A stretch of 20,782 nucleotides of DNA from Reticulomyxa filosa (taxonomy: Eukaryota; Foraminifera; Reticulomyxidae), in NCBI GenBank assembly GCA_000512085.1, contig ASPP01008639.1:1-20782 (forward strand). Reading direction: 5' to 3'. Shown piece by piece: positions 8,701-18,556 of this stretch. Under the pieces are notes generated by a model that had not been told where the DNA came from, made no database searches, and worked only from the letters and a program-made list of their open reading frames with translations. Position 1 is the stretch's first letter. The number at the start of each line of letters is the position of its first letter. The position numbers and the translations under genes are program-made.

Positions 8701-10815
8701 ATATTTATATATTTTTATAGTATCATCCGTCTTATTACTTCAAATCTTGCTTTCTTCTCTGCTTTGAATGTGCTGAACATCAGGGCTTACAAAAATATAG
8801 TTCCCTCTGTACATCGCATTTCCCTAGTGTACGCTCAAGCCCTGCCAGAGTTAATTCAACCTTTGCTGCAGAATGAGTTAGAGGGTATGCAAATGAAAAA
8901 AAAAAAAAAAGATTGAGGTAAATGCAACAGGTGTTGAAAAAAAAAAAAAAAATAAATGATAATGTCAATGGAAGAAATTGGTCGTGATATCCACAACCTA
9001 ATTGGACTGACGAAAAACGAACAATCTTCACAGAAACATAACAAATGTGTCAAGTACGTAATTTATGGGGATAATGAGACATATGGACAAACTATGTTGG
9101 GATGTGCTGTTTTGCATATGCTGGAGGAATATTCCACTTATTCTCTCGACCTGCCGTCTTTGTATGGAGACTCGACTGCCCGCAGTGCCGAAGGAGCTTG
9201 TCTGCAAGCGTTTCGAGAGGCCACCTGTAACGCGCCGGCCGTCTTGTTTTGGCCACACATTGTTTTGTTACTTTTCTTTGGTTCAAGGAGTACGAACCTA
9301 GAATGACGCAACAACAAATCATAACAAAAATAGGATCGATGGTGGCAAACCGCACACAAAGCATTGCGCACTTCCGTGTCCTTACTTGTTCGTGATGTTT
9401 CAACTTACTCGACTATCTTTCTGTTGGTAACGGCTGACTGCACATTTCAAGTTTGATTTTTCTTTTTTTTTTTTTTTTCCTTCCTAAAAAAAAAGTTTTG
9501 TTATTTGATGATTTATTTGAATGGGGGGGGGGGATCATGAACAGAACTTGAACGAAGAGTTGCGAAGTATATTACAGGATGCATCTCAACACAGTGTGAA
9601 AAAAACGTACAATGAAGATCAATTGAAAAACTTTTGGAATCAGCTTGCTACTTACTGTCGTGAAACACCGAGGTCTAAACCCGTGTCTGTTGAGTCACAC
9701 TCGATACTGCCTGCCACTGCCGCACCTTCCCGTTTCGTTTGTCTCTTGATACAATCTCACGTGTATTTCCATTTTGCTTTTCCAATGATACATATGTTGT
9801 ATATTTATACATGTACATATATGTATGTATATGTAATTATATGCGTGTTTGTGATGTTGCTACAGTGCCGTCACACGAAGTGGAAAAAAAAGATTACACA
9901 TTTGAAAATAAAGACATAACCAATCTGCGTTGTTACATTCGGTCGGTGTGCAGTCGACTGTGTAAACAATTTGTTCATTTTGTTGAACCCATACTCAAAA
10001 AAGATCAACTTACCTTGGTTACCATTCGCGAGAATCACAATCAACGAGACATTCCAACTGTCAATGCTTTTCTTGAGGACATTGACCGATTGGTTGACGA
10101 AATTAAAGTTTCTGTTTACTTTTATTTTTCCCCCTTTGCGTTCCATTCATCTGGGACAACTTCAAAACATTTTTTTTTTTTTTTTTCCGAATAGCAATTA
10201 ACTAATCCTCAATTCTTGAAAGATAGATTACTTTTAAATGAAGCATGTTTGTTACAAGATACAGCGCTATCAATGGTTTATCAAGTTGATCGAGGCTTGG
10301 CAGACAGATGCCTAATGATGGAACAAGCCGCAAAGGAACGTAAATTAAACAAACTCAATCCACGAAATTATTGCTCGACTATGTACAGCAACTCATCAAT
10401 CCTACAAGAAAACAAAACTGTTAGTAATACTTCACCTCCTTGTACTGACCTTCGGCCGCAAGATACAGATACCCAGGTCACATTCAAGGAAAATACGTTG
10501 TCTGAAAATATCAACTTAGAAAAAGTTCCTGACATTGCCACGAAAGCAGATTTACATTGTTGTGAAAATTTTGATAACGTGGATGATGTAACACTTGAAA
10601 AAGATATCTCGCAACATTCTTCTAATGTTCTTGAATTGGATAATGAGAGATTACAGAATATAATTAACAAGTTGGTTCAAATAGCTTACGGACATCACAT
10701 CAATTTTAATGACTTGCAAGACCAAATGTATCAGTTACTGAAAACTGTTTACAAGCACAGTTATGAATGGAATAAAGACGAACTGTTAGAAGATTTGGAA
10801 AAAACGTTCAAATGA
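5793..10815 (+). CDS. ATAD2: ATAD2/Yta7-type AAA ATPase with bromodomain
   Basis: About 1,190 residues in about 15 exons: 5793-6006, 6124-6177, 6247-6871, 7001-7299, 7416-7467, 7567-7750, 7870-8114, 8222-8371, 8477-8674, 8784-8884, 8975-9261, 9288-about 9392, about 9533-9731, 9866-10107 and 10195-10815. The N-terminal third is basic/acidic with RRSVRLA-type patches and an E/K/Q tract. AAA module 1 (from about residue 415) has Walker A GPPGTGKT (460-467), [14 protein letters not shown], Walker [30 protein letters not shown] and RRPGRFDR, near-identical to ATAD2. AAA module 2 lacks a P-loop (GDNETYGQT), as in the family. A divergent bromodomain spans exons 14-15, and the terminal helical segment is the one typical of ATAD2/Yta7. 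Family role: hexameric nuclear ATPase that handles histone H3-H4 and nucleosome density. The exon 4/5 join has alternative in-phase choices; the 11/12 and 12/13 joins are unresolved. Confidence 0.93.
6624..6770 (+). repeat. Coding Glu/Gln/Lys tract (GAACAA/AAACAA-type repeat)
   Basis: An imperfect purine-rich hexanucleotide repeat inside exon 3 of the ATAD2-like gene encodes about 48 residues made almost only of E, Q and K, with an occasional G or N. It sits between basic patches (KRPRRHQ before; [13 protein letters not shown] after) and AAA module 1. It probably forms an extended charged helix or a disordered linker. The antisense strand reads as a Leu/Phe-rich artefact. Length variation between individuals is likely. 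Confidence 0.8.
9262..9287 (+). other. Possible 26-nt mini-intron (or frameshift) in the ATAD2-like gene
   Basis: The frame of AAA module 2 reads correctly up to a PHI triplet that matches the human protein, ends at 9261, then drifts to a stop. The following module-2 sequence, starting [10 protein letters not shown], resumes in another frame from 9288. The gap is exactly 26 nt, begins GTTTTG and ends TTCAAG, and gives a phase-0 join. Confirmed-looking introns here are 56-204 nt, so a one-base indel in the T-rich stretch is an equal alternative. Confidence 0.4.
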
Positions 10816-11121
10816 ATAATGAAAGCCTTAAGCAAATTTTGCGTTACAAATGCCCGGTTGTCGTTGTTTTTTGTATTGTCTTTGTGCTGTTGCAGCATTT
10901 ATTGTGTGGTTATTTGTTTTTCCATCCTATTTAAGATATATCACATCACACAACATTGCAAAACAATGACATAATACATATTTTTTTATGTTTTCTTTTG
11001 CGGCAAAGTCTGGCAATCACGACTGGTCATGAAAACAATTTTTTTGAGGTTTTTTCGTTCAGTGAACCCCAGAGACAGGGACCATATTAAAAAAAACCTG
11101 CATTTAAAACTATTTTTCACA
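10816..11121 (+). other. Intergenic region between ATAD2-like and Mpo1-like genes
   Basis: About 305 bp between two same-strand genes, T-rich, presumably holding the ATAD2-like 3' UTR and the Mpo1-like promoter and 5' UTR. The Mpo1-like frame is open upstream to an in-frame ATG at 11029, so 11029-11121 could encode a basic 31-residue N-terminal extension. No RNA gene or terminator motif was recognised. Confidence 0.4.
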
Positions 11122-11841
11122 ATGTCTAAAAACAGAAAACAAGGATCCAATGGAACAAAAAGTGGAGATGAAACACCGAAAACAGAGACAAAACAACCAT
11201 ATGACTACTTAATTGACCAAATCGCGTTTTACGGAGCCTACCACAGCACCCTGGGAAACCAGATCATCCATATCATATTTGTGCCAGTGATATTGATCAC
11301 TGCATTGTCGATGCTGTCATTTGTGAAGATATTGATGCAGCCAGTAAATTTTTTGTGGTTTGGTGGTGAAATCTTACACACCAACACGCCTCTCTTCATT
11401 ATTTTTGTATTAATGTATCCTGCTACCTATGTCTACATTGACTTCTATTCCGGTTTGAGTTGGTTGCCAATGGCTTCATTTGTATGGTTTGCGGCTATGT
11501 TCTTGGTTGACAGTTAATTGTCAATAGTAAAAATTTTTGGACAATCTGAAAAAAGTAGTTTTTTTTTACATGTATTGCGAATAGATTTGAAATGGCCAAT
11601 AAGCTCGCTGCTGTTACTCCACTCTGTGGCTTGGATTTTTCAATTTATTGGACATGGGGTCATTGAAAGAAGAAAGCCAGCATTGCTCGACAATTTGTAT
11701 CAGTCAATTGTCTTGGCGCCATTTTTTGTATGGTTTGAAACTGTGCTTTTTCCTTTGGGTTACGGAAATTCAGTTGGCCTGAAAAGGAATATTACAAGAA
11801 AAGTCAAAGAACTGCAAGTGAAACTTGACAACAAACCATAA
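11122..11841 (+). CDS. MPO1: Mpo1/DUF962 family 2-hydroxy fatty acid dioxygenase
   Basis: Two exons, 11122-11512 and 11585-11841, joined in phase 1 through a 72-nt intron (GTTAAT to GAATAG), give 215 residues; yeast Mpo1 (YGL010W) is somewhat shorter. Family hallmarks are the N-terminal YGAYHSTLGNQIIHIIFVP (the conserved His/Asn/His cluster thought to bind iron) and, after two or three membrane helices, FQFIGHGVIERRKPALL followed by APFFVWFETV and GYGNS. In yeast, Mpo1 is an ER-membrane Fe(II)-dependent dioxygenase that alpha-oxidises 2-hydroxy fatty acids in phytosphingosine breakdown. The N-terminus is hydrophilic with Lys, Ser and Thr. The start at 11122 is chosen because the Mpo1-like region begins soon after; an in-frame ATG at 11029 would add a basic extension. 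The stop lies 160 bp from the convergent RAD50 stop, so the 3' UTRs must be short or overlap. Confidence 0.88.
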
Positions 11842-12001
11842 TTTTCACAAACCACGTGGCTTGACAATTTGTCAGAATTAACTTTTGTGTGTTAGGTCTA
11901 ATTAAAATTAAGCATTAGGTAAAGGAATTTTCTTTTGTTTTTCTAAAACGTAAATCAGACTTTTCGCATATGTTCGGTCTCCAGCCTCAATCTCTTAAAC
12001 T

Positions 12002-15000
12002 TTAATTTTGTGGATAATACATCCTCACTTTGGAATGCCCTTGTGCATCTTTAAACACTTGATAAGCACCATCCTTTTCGTCTTTGATCATTTCTGCAAA
12101 TTTTACATCATGTGTAATTACTATCAGTTGAAAGTTTTGATCTCTTCGTCTCTTAATAACTGTTTTTAGTGCAATGGCTAATGATTCAATGTTTTTTGTA
12201 TCTAAGTTTGTCGTAGGTTCGTCAAGGGCAATTACTCCGCAGTTAATACATAAACACTCTGCTAATGACAATCGTATTAACAAACTTGCCAATACTTTTT
12301 GTCCAGCTGAGCATCGTCCACGCATGTCTAACATAGTATTTCTTTGATACATTACAACCGAGTAATTGTAATTTCTTCTTTTGTCTATCGCTTGTGTCGA
12401 TTGGATTTCGATAAAATCAATGTCCCCTCCATGATAGGTTTGTTGCCATAATTCTTTCAATACAGCATTAATTTCTCTCATTTGTTGTGTATGAAATTGG
12501 ATTAATGAGTGATCCAACGCGTTATGAAACTTAGCTGTGATTGGTACAGTAGACAAAGCAAAGTCAACACAAATATAAATAAAATAATGTTATTTTTTTC
12601 TTGTCATACATCCCCGCTATGCATTCGTTTGCTTAGAGAGTGACACAAGCATTTTCTTGATCAAAAGCCCAAACTTAGATCTTTAATTGCCAACTTAGTA
12701 GTTTCTGCTCGAATTGTTTGTTCTCGAAAATTGTTTTCTATGTTTACGTATTTTTCTGATTTTAATTGTTGCATCAACTCACACGCTTTACGTTTTTCAG
12801 ATTCAATCATCCCTTCCGCTTTGGACTTACGGGATCGAATATCATTAATTTGCCTTTTTTTGTGTGTTGCACATAGAAAGTAGAACGAGAGATAAGGTTA
12901 TAATTTCAACAAACACAAAATTTGAAGTATTTTGTTAACTGACAAATGGTACTTATTTCGGTTTGAATTGCCTCCAAATCTCCGAGCGATGTCGCTTTCT
13001 GCTGTAGTTCTTGGATATCCTTCATAAACATGAAAATGGGATTCGATTATTAGTTAAAAAAAAGATCAAAGAAAAACAAAGAGGGATAAGTCTTTCAAAA
13101 CTGTTCGTTTTTCTTGTCTTTTTTTTTGAAGATCTCTGTATTCCAAATTGGCTTTAATATCCCGAACACTAGTTTCAATTTTTGACAAATATGATTCCTG
13201 CTCTTTAATTTTAATAGTGAGTTCATTTTCCTGTGCTTTCAACGTTTCCAATGCAATTTTAATTTTTTCAACAGAGTCAGTGACTGATCTGATTTCGGAC
13301 AATTGTTGCTGCAATCGTTGATATTCACCATAAATGCGCTGCAATTTTTCACTGTCATTTCGAGTTTGTTGTTTTTTCGTCATAAAGTCTTGTATATCTA
13401 TTTGCAACGTTGATCAGTATTAACAACAACAACAACAATAAAAAAGCAGGCTTTTGTTTTATGTCCTTCCCGGACGACAAAAGACATACTCTTTTCGCTC
13501 AATTCTTTTTGTTCTTGTTTTTGGTTGTTTAATTGAACAAGTATTTCTTCTATCGGATCAATTGTGAGCTGTAAGGTCTTGAGTTCCGCTTGAATGTCAC
13601 TATTGCCCATCAAAGTCAACCAATCACCAATCAACAAATTTTTTTAAAAAAAAATGGACAAACAAAAATGTGACACACAAAAAACAAGCCAAACAAACAA
13701 AATAAACTTTTCTTTTTGAATGCAATCTTGGATGGAGCTTTCAAATTTATTTTTTTTTGCAATGGAGTGAGAAAGATTATTGGCCTGTTCATGCAGCTGC
13801 ACTAAACGCGAAGTCAAGCGTTGTGTTTCTTCCTCAATGCAACGGATCTCCTTGGCACGCTTTTCGATCTCTTGAGTCAATTCATTGCACTCCTTTTCTG
13901 CTATTTTGTATTCGCCTTGTAGCCGACTAATACTTTTTGCTTCATCCCCTTCGGTATTTTCATTATCCAGCTGCGCCCGCAATTGCGCTAATTCCTTGGA
14001 GATCCTATCCATTTGTGCAAGTTGCAAAGATATCGCGGCTGTCTTTTGAAGCAGTGCCTGAGTAATTGCAAATTTTGCCTGTGACTCGTTTTGACAAGTT
14101 TGGAGCTCATGCAGCTTGTCACTCGCCTGTATTTGTATATCATAACAACTTGGTTTCATTTATTTATGTTTATTTTTTATTTTTTTTTTTTGTGGTAAAA
14201 ACATTAGACTTTAGCATAACCTCCTTTTGAGATTGTCTTTTTTCCATTATTTCTTTGTCAATGCTTTCTATCTGTTGTTGACTTCTATTGATTCGTTCGA
14301 GCAGTGGTCTTTTTGCTTCCAAGCCTTCCAAGTGTTCTTTATCTTTCCTCATTTCTTCTCAGAGAGTGCACATTAAACAAAATTATTATTATTATTGTTT
14401 AATACCCCTTTAAACTGTTGTATAACATATAAATGTTGGCAAGTACGTACCTTTTTCATGTGCATTGATCACATTGTTTTGTTCCAACACTTTCATACGG
14501 TTGTCATTCTCACTAAGGAAACGATTCAATTCATCATCATCACCAAATTTGCGACGGCAAACAGGACATAAATGTTTTTTTTTTGCAATCTGTCAACGTT
14601 CAGAAAGGTTGGAGGAATGGTGTCATTTTCACATACAAAAAAGATGCTAAGCATATGTGTATGTGTGTGTGTTAATTCATAACGCTGTTAAATTGAATGT
14701 ACATTGTCGTCGCACTACTACTTATTGCAAACTGATCAGTTGATTGCTTAAGTTTTTCCTTTGCTTGTTCAATTTCTTGATCCAAATCCTTCCCCATGTA
14801 ACATCATTGTTTAAAACAACAAAAAATTTAAAAACTACCATTTTGTTGTTTTATTGTCTTTGTTTGTGTTTTAAGTTTTGCAATATGAAGATAATCATAG
14901 CATGGCAACAACAGATTCAAACTTCTGCTTGTTTAGCATCCGAAGAGTTACAAATTTCCATATCACGAGTAATTTGCTCTTTCAATTTATTTTTTTCGTC

Positions 15001-17987
15001 TTCCATCCTCTGTGTTCATTTCATTGTCATTGCCAGTATACATATATATACATTTTTTTGTTTGGTTTTGGTTTTTGCAAAGAAAAAGAAAAAGAAAAAG
15101 AAATGAGAAGATTATCTACAAACTGCGATGGTAGATTCATAACCAGCCAGTTTATGCTTGATATCTTCGACATTTTTGTATTGTTGCTCGATACTCGTTT
15201 TCAATGAATCATATTGAACCCTGAGATGTTTATCCAATTCTTCGATGGGAGGGCAATCATCTAGTACATTGGCAACATCTCCTTTAATGTCGTTCCATAT
15301 TTCGTCCAACTCTTTCTTCATTCGCTCAATGTTTTCTTCTTTTTCGCTCAATTTGCCAGCCAAGGTTGACTAGTCATGTTTTATTTTTTATTTTTCTCCT
15401 TTCAATTTCCCTTGCTTGACCAATTTTTTTTTTTAACAAGCAACCTCATTTTGTAAAGTCTGCATTTCCCTTAATAACTCTATCATCGATTGCTGGGATT
15501 GTTGTTTTTTCTTTTCCAGGTCTTTCATCTCGTTTTTGAGGTCTTGGACAGCATTGGTTGCATTGTGCTCCTTTTGTTTGATGTTCCAGGTATTGTATTT
15601 AGCTTTTGCTATCATTCTTGTTTTTCTTAGTGTAAAACGAAAAAAAGTGTTTTTCTCTGCAAAACATCAAATTTTGATTTGGTGGCAGCAATGGCATTGT
15701 CAATATCTTCATTTCCTTTCAAAAGAGCTTCTACAGCTTTCAATTCAGTTTCAAATTCCTTTTTTTTATTCACGTTCTCTTGAGCTTGAATTTTTCTGAA
15801 ATCGACACAACAGTATTATTTGCACTTCTCTTTGGCAACCAATCAGTTTTGTGAGTTTTTTTATTTTCCTTTAAAAAATTAAAAATCGAAACAGAAATTG
15901 TAGTCTCGCACGATGCTCGTCTCTCTGTTCAGTATTAGTTTGTATTGACGCTTGCAGAGATTTACCGCGCTCAGCGTGTTTTTGCTTTTCCGAGATTATC
16001 ATCGTATCGAGTGATTTCAGTAGTTTGGTCAAAGCAGTTGAAACTTCTATCACAACATCAGTCCTCTCATCAATGTTATTACTTTTTTTTTTTTTTTTGT
16101 GTTTATTACTGAAATAGGTATTTCTTTGTTGTTTTTTTTTAAAAGAACGCATCAAACTTGGAGTGAGGTTTGGAATTGAGTTCGGTGTGCTTGGTGTAAG
16201 AGTATCAAGAGGCTCGTCACTGAAGTTTGTCAATTGATTGTTTGTTATTATGCTATTAATGATTGACCTCAATTCCTCTTGTTTTGAATTGAAATCATTT
16301 TGAACGTGCATCAACTGTCCTTCTTTTCGTATTATATCTTCCCACTTTAAGTATTAATTTAATAATTGTGTCATATTTTTTTTTTTGGTTTTATATTGTT
16401 TGATTTTTTTTTTTTAGAAGACAAACCTGGTTTTTCATAGAGGCAAGTTTGGATGCAACTTGCTCCCTTTCCGTGATTATTCCATTCACTTCGTGGGTCT
16501 TGGTTTCTTTCCCCATTGAGTTATTAGCCAAAAATTCTTCCAATTCATCATCTTTTTCTGTGTTTGGATCAAAACAGGAAACAAATAAGTAAAAAGCAGC
16601 TAAGCAGATAAAAGAAGCAAAAATGGTCAAAATACCATCATATTCAGACTCCATTCTGTTGTAAGCTGCTTCCGCCGCTTTCTTTAAATGATCAAAATCT
16701 CTTTTTGCGGTATCAATTTTATTACGAATCTCTTGTAGTTTTGCTTGTTTTTCACGTAACGGCCTGAAGTATAAAAAAAAGTTGTTTATTTTCAAAAATA
16801 TGTACGCAAGTGCAAAGAGTGTTATGTTTCCAATTTGTTTAAGCAAAACTCCAAAGAGCTTTCAAGTTCGGCCAATTTTTCATCACATTTCGTGATTATT
16901 TCGTGAGAGCTTGCCATTCTGGTTTTGGTTTCGTCCAGGTCACTTTGCAACTGTGTTCGTCCCCAAAGTAGTCATTACAACATCCTTACTCCTCAAAAAA
17001 AAAAAAAAAAAAGAAAGGATTCATTAAAGCAAATATTGTAATAATATACTATCGAACAACAAATAAGTGTTTGGAAAGTTACACAAGTGATGGCTCACAA
17101 CAAACCTTGTGTGCGTGATCTAGGTTGTTGGTGATGACTTTCAAATCAGATTCAACATCTTTTAAGTCAACATTTAATTTTTTCTGATACTCTGACACTT
17201 GTGTCAATGCCTTACTCCATCTATTTTCCGATTGGTTTTAAAAAAAAAAAAAAAAGAAATATAACAGAAGTATGCTGCTCAAATGTTCACAATTGGAGGA
17301 TTGCAACTTTGACAAATGGTCATTCTTCAGATCAACAAAAACAAAAAAAAAACCTGGTTGTTGCAAATATTTCGTCAAATCTTTCTTTCAACTTTTGAGA
17401 TTCTGTCAAAGGCCAGCATGAATCCTCCTGTTCATTGCGTCAACATGCAGACAAAAGTTATCGGTCTTCTTTTTTTTTTTCCTCTCTTCCTAAGCAAGTA
17501 AAGTGACTTGATGGCAAAACAACACATTTTCCAAAATAGCTTTGGAAACACCCATCAATTCTGGAATCATTTTTTTCATGTCGGCGCATTTTTGAGACAC
17601 AGACACAATTTTTTGAGTCCCTTCGTCCCACTTTTTTACAACACTGTCCAGCGTTTTGAATTCGGACTTGGTTTTTTTATTTGTCAATTGTAAACAGTGT
17701 ATTCCTATCACTGGCTGACCATCCCTCAATTTCAACCCAATTTTTATTTGTGCCTTCACAATACTTTCGTTACAGTGCTTGGGGTCATGCAAAAATGTTC
17801 TTCCACGGTCAGTTAGTGGTGGAGGCTCACCAGTACATGCATACTTCAATGCTTCAATTATTGTTGTTTTACCACTGCCGTTGTGACCAATGATCATTGT
17901 CAACGGGTGGAAAAAACGAATAACTACAGGAGATTGAGAATCATAGGAACGAATTCCTGAAATTAAAAGTTTATCAATTGTTGTCAT
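12002..17987 (-). CDS. RAD50: RAD50 DNA double-strand break repair ATPase
   Basis: All 20 exons join in phase: 17987-17508, 17427-17354, 17220-17106, 16950-16850, 16763-16636, 16557-16427, 16344-15893, 15795-15666, 15570-15445, 15369-15124, 15009-14923, 14788-14684, 14589-14451, 14354-14221, 14126-13708, 13599-13490, 13397-13102, 13019-12940, 12853-12675 and 12534-12002, giving 1,354 residues (human 1,312). RAD50 is the SMC-like ATPase of the MRE11-RAD50-NBS1 complex, which tethers and processes broken DNA ends. Walker A is GHNGSGKTT (34-42); the Q-loop FCHQ ends at residue 160. A long coiled coil is folded at the zinc hook CPVC (733-736), preceded by [10 protein letters not shown], the counterpart of human ATAVYSQFIT. 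The C-terminal head has the signature [14 protein letters not shown], Walker [13 protein letters not shown] and the H-loop VITHD. A Lys/Asn-rich insert lies in exon 7. Start: the usual RAD50 N-terminus fits the ATG at 17987. Confidence 0.96.
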
Positions 17988-17993
17988 GGGATA

Positions 17994-18133
17994 CTACGCA
18001 ATGCAAAGATGAACTAAAGAAAGCATGGAATATTACAAGGAAATTTGAGTTTTTTCAAGAAGCAAAAACCAGTGCTTTTTGTGAACGTTTTTTTACAATA
18101 TTTATCTTCTATGTATGTATAAAATGAACTCAC
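17994..18133 (-). other. Possible 5' UTR intron or alternative first intron of RAD50
   Basis: On the minus strand a strong donor (CACTG then GTGAGT) lies at 18133 and an acceptor GCGTAG at 17994, enclosing 140 nt, seven bases upstream of the RAD50 ATG. An ATG at about 18169 would start a frame of 12 codons to the donor and join in phase to the RAD50 frame. This would add a 14-residue extension if translated. More probably it is a non-coding leader exon, because RAD50 proteins normally begin where 17987 does. Confidence 0.4.
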
Positions 18134-18159
18134 CAGTGTTGTCTTTTTTTGGAAGAGAC

Positions 18160-18331
18160 CTATAGCCATAATTTAAGTGGATAATTTACTCCAATTTTTC
18201 GAAAAGGTTGGGTTCGCACAGCAAATAAAGGGATGTTGTTATTAATTGTCTCTATTTTGACGTAGAGTGTTTTATGTCCTTCCAAGATAGACAAATTTTG
18301 GTTCGCAATAACAAAAAGTTGTGGCCAATAT
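18160..18331 (-). other. Candidate coding exon upstream of RAD50 (57 codons)
   Basis: After a good acceptor (ATATTTTTAG at 18332) a minus-strand frame encodes about 57 residues of ordinary composition, beginning YWPQLFVIANQNLSILEG and ending at TAG 18160. An upstream exon whose donor is at about 18508 would join in phase 2, but I find no ATG for it without running antisense over the first exon of the prefoldin gene. It could be the 3' end of a small gene overlapping prefoldin, a RAD50 leader exon, or chance. No family is recognised. Confidence 0.3.
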
Positions 18332-18556
18332 CTAAAAATATTTAACAAAATAACAAATAAAAAAGACAATGTGTTTATATAATATGAAAGATTTAATCTG
18401 TGATTTCAAAACTTCTTCAAAAATTACACGAGTTGTGAAGTTATGAAGTGTTTAATGTTAAGTTTTTGTCATTTGAAAAACGGCACCGGGACAAAGCTGT
18501 TGACAGTTGTACCTTGTTTTTTGAAAATTGTTTAATAGAAATTTCTGTATTCTGAA

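Noticed and set aside
8668-8916. Reading the ATAD2 intron 8675-8783 as coding
   Set aside because: The in-between residues have no counterpart in ATAD2; splicing CA to G restores [12 protein letters not shown] in phase.
14733-14788. Shorter RAD50 exon 12 ending at 14733
   Set aside because: It breaks phase with the zinc-hook exon. Ending at 14684 restores phase and adds [10 protein letters not shown], which aligns with human RAD50 just before the hook.
15036-15106. AAAAAGA-type purine repeat as a possible transposon tail
   Set aside because: It is a short run inside a RAD50 intron with no flanking duplication or transposase frame.
15433-15615. Longer version of RAD50 exon 9 starting near 15617
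   Set aside because: Acceptors there are out of phase with exon 8 and leave a 49-nt intron; the acceptor at 15571 gives a 95-nt intron in phase 0.
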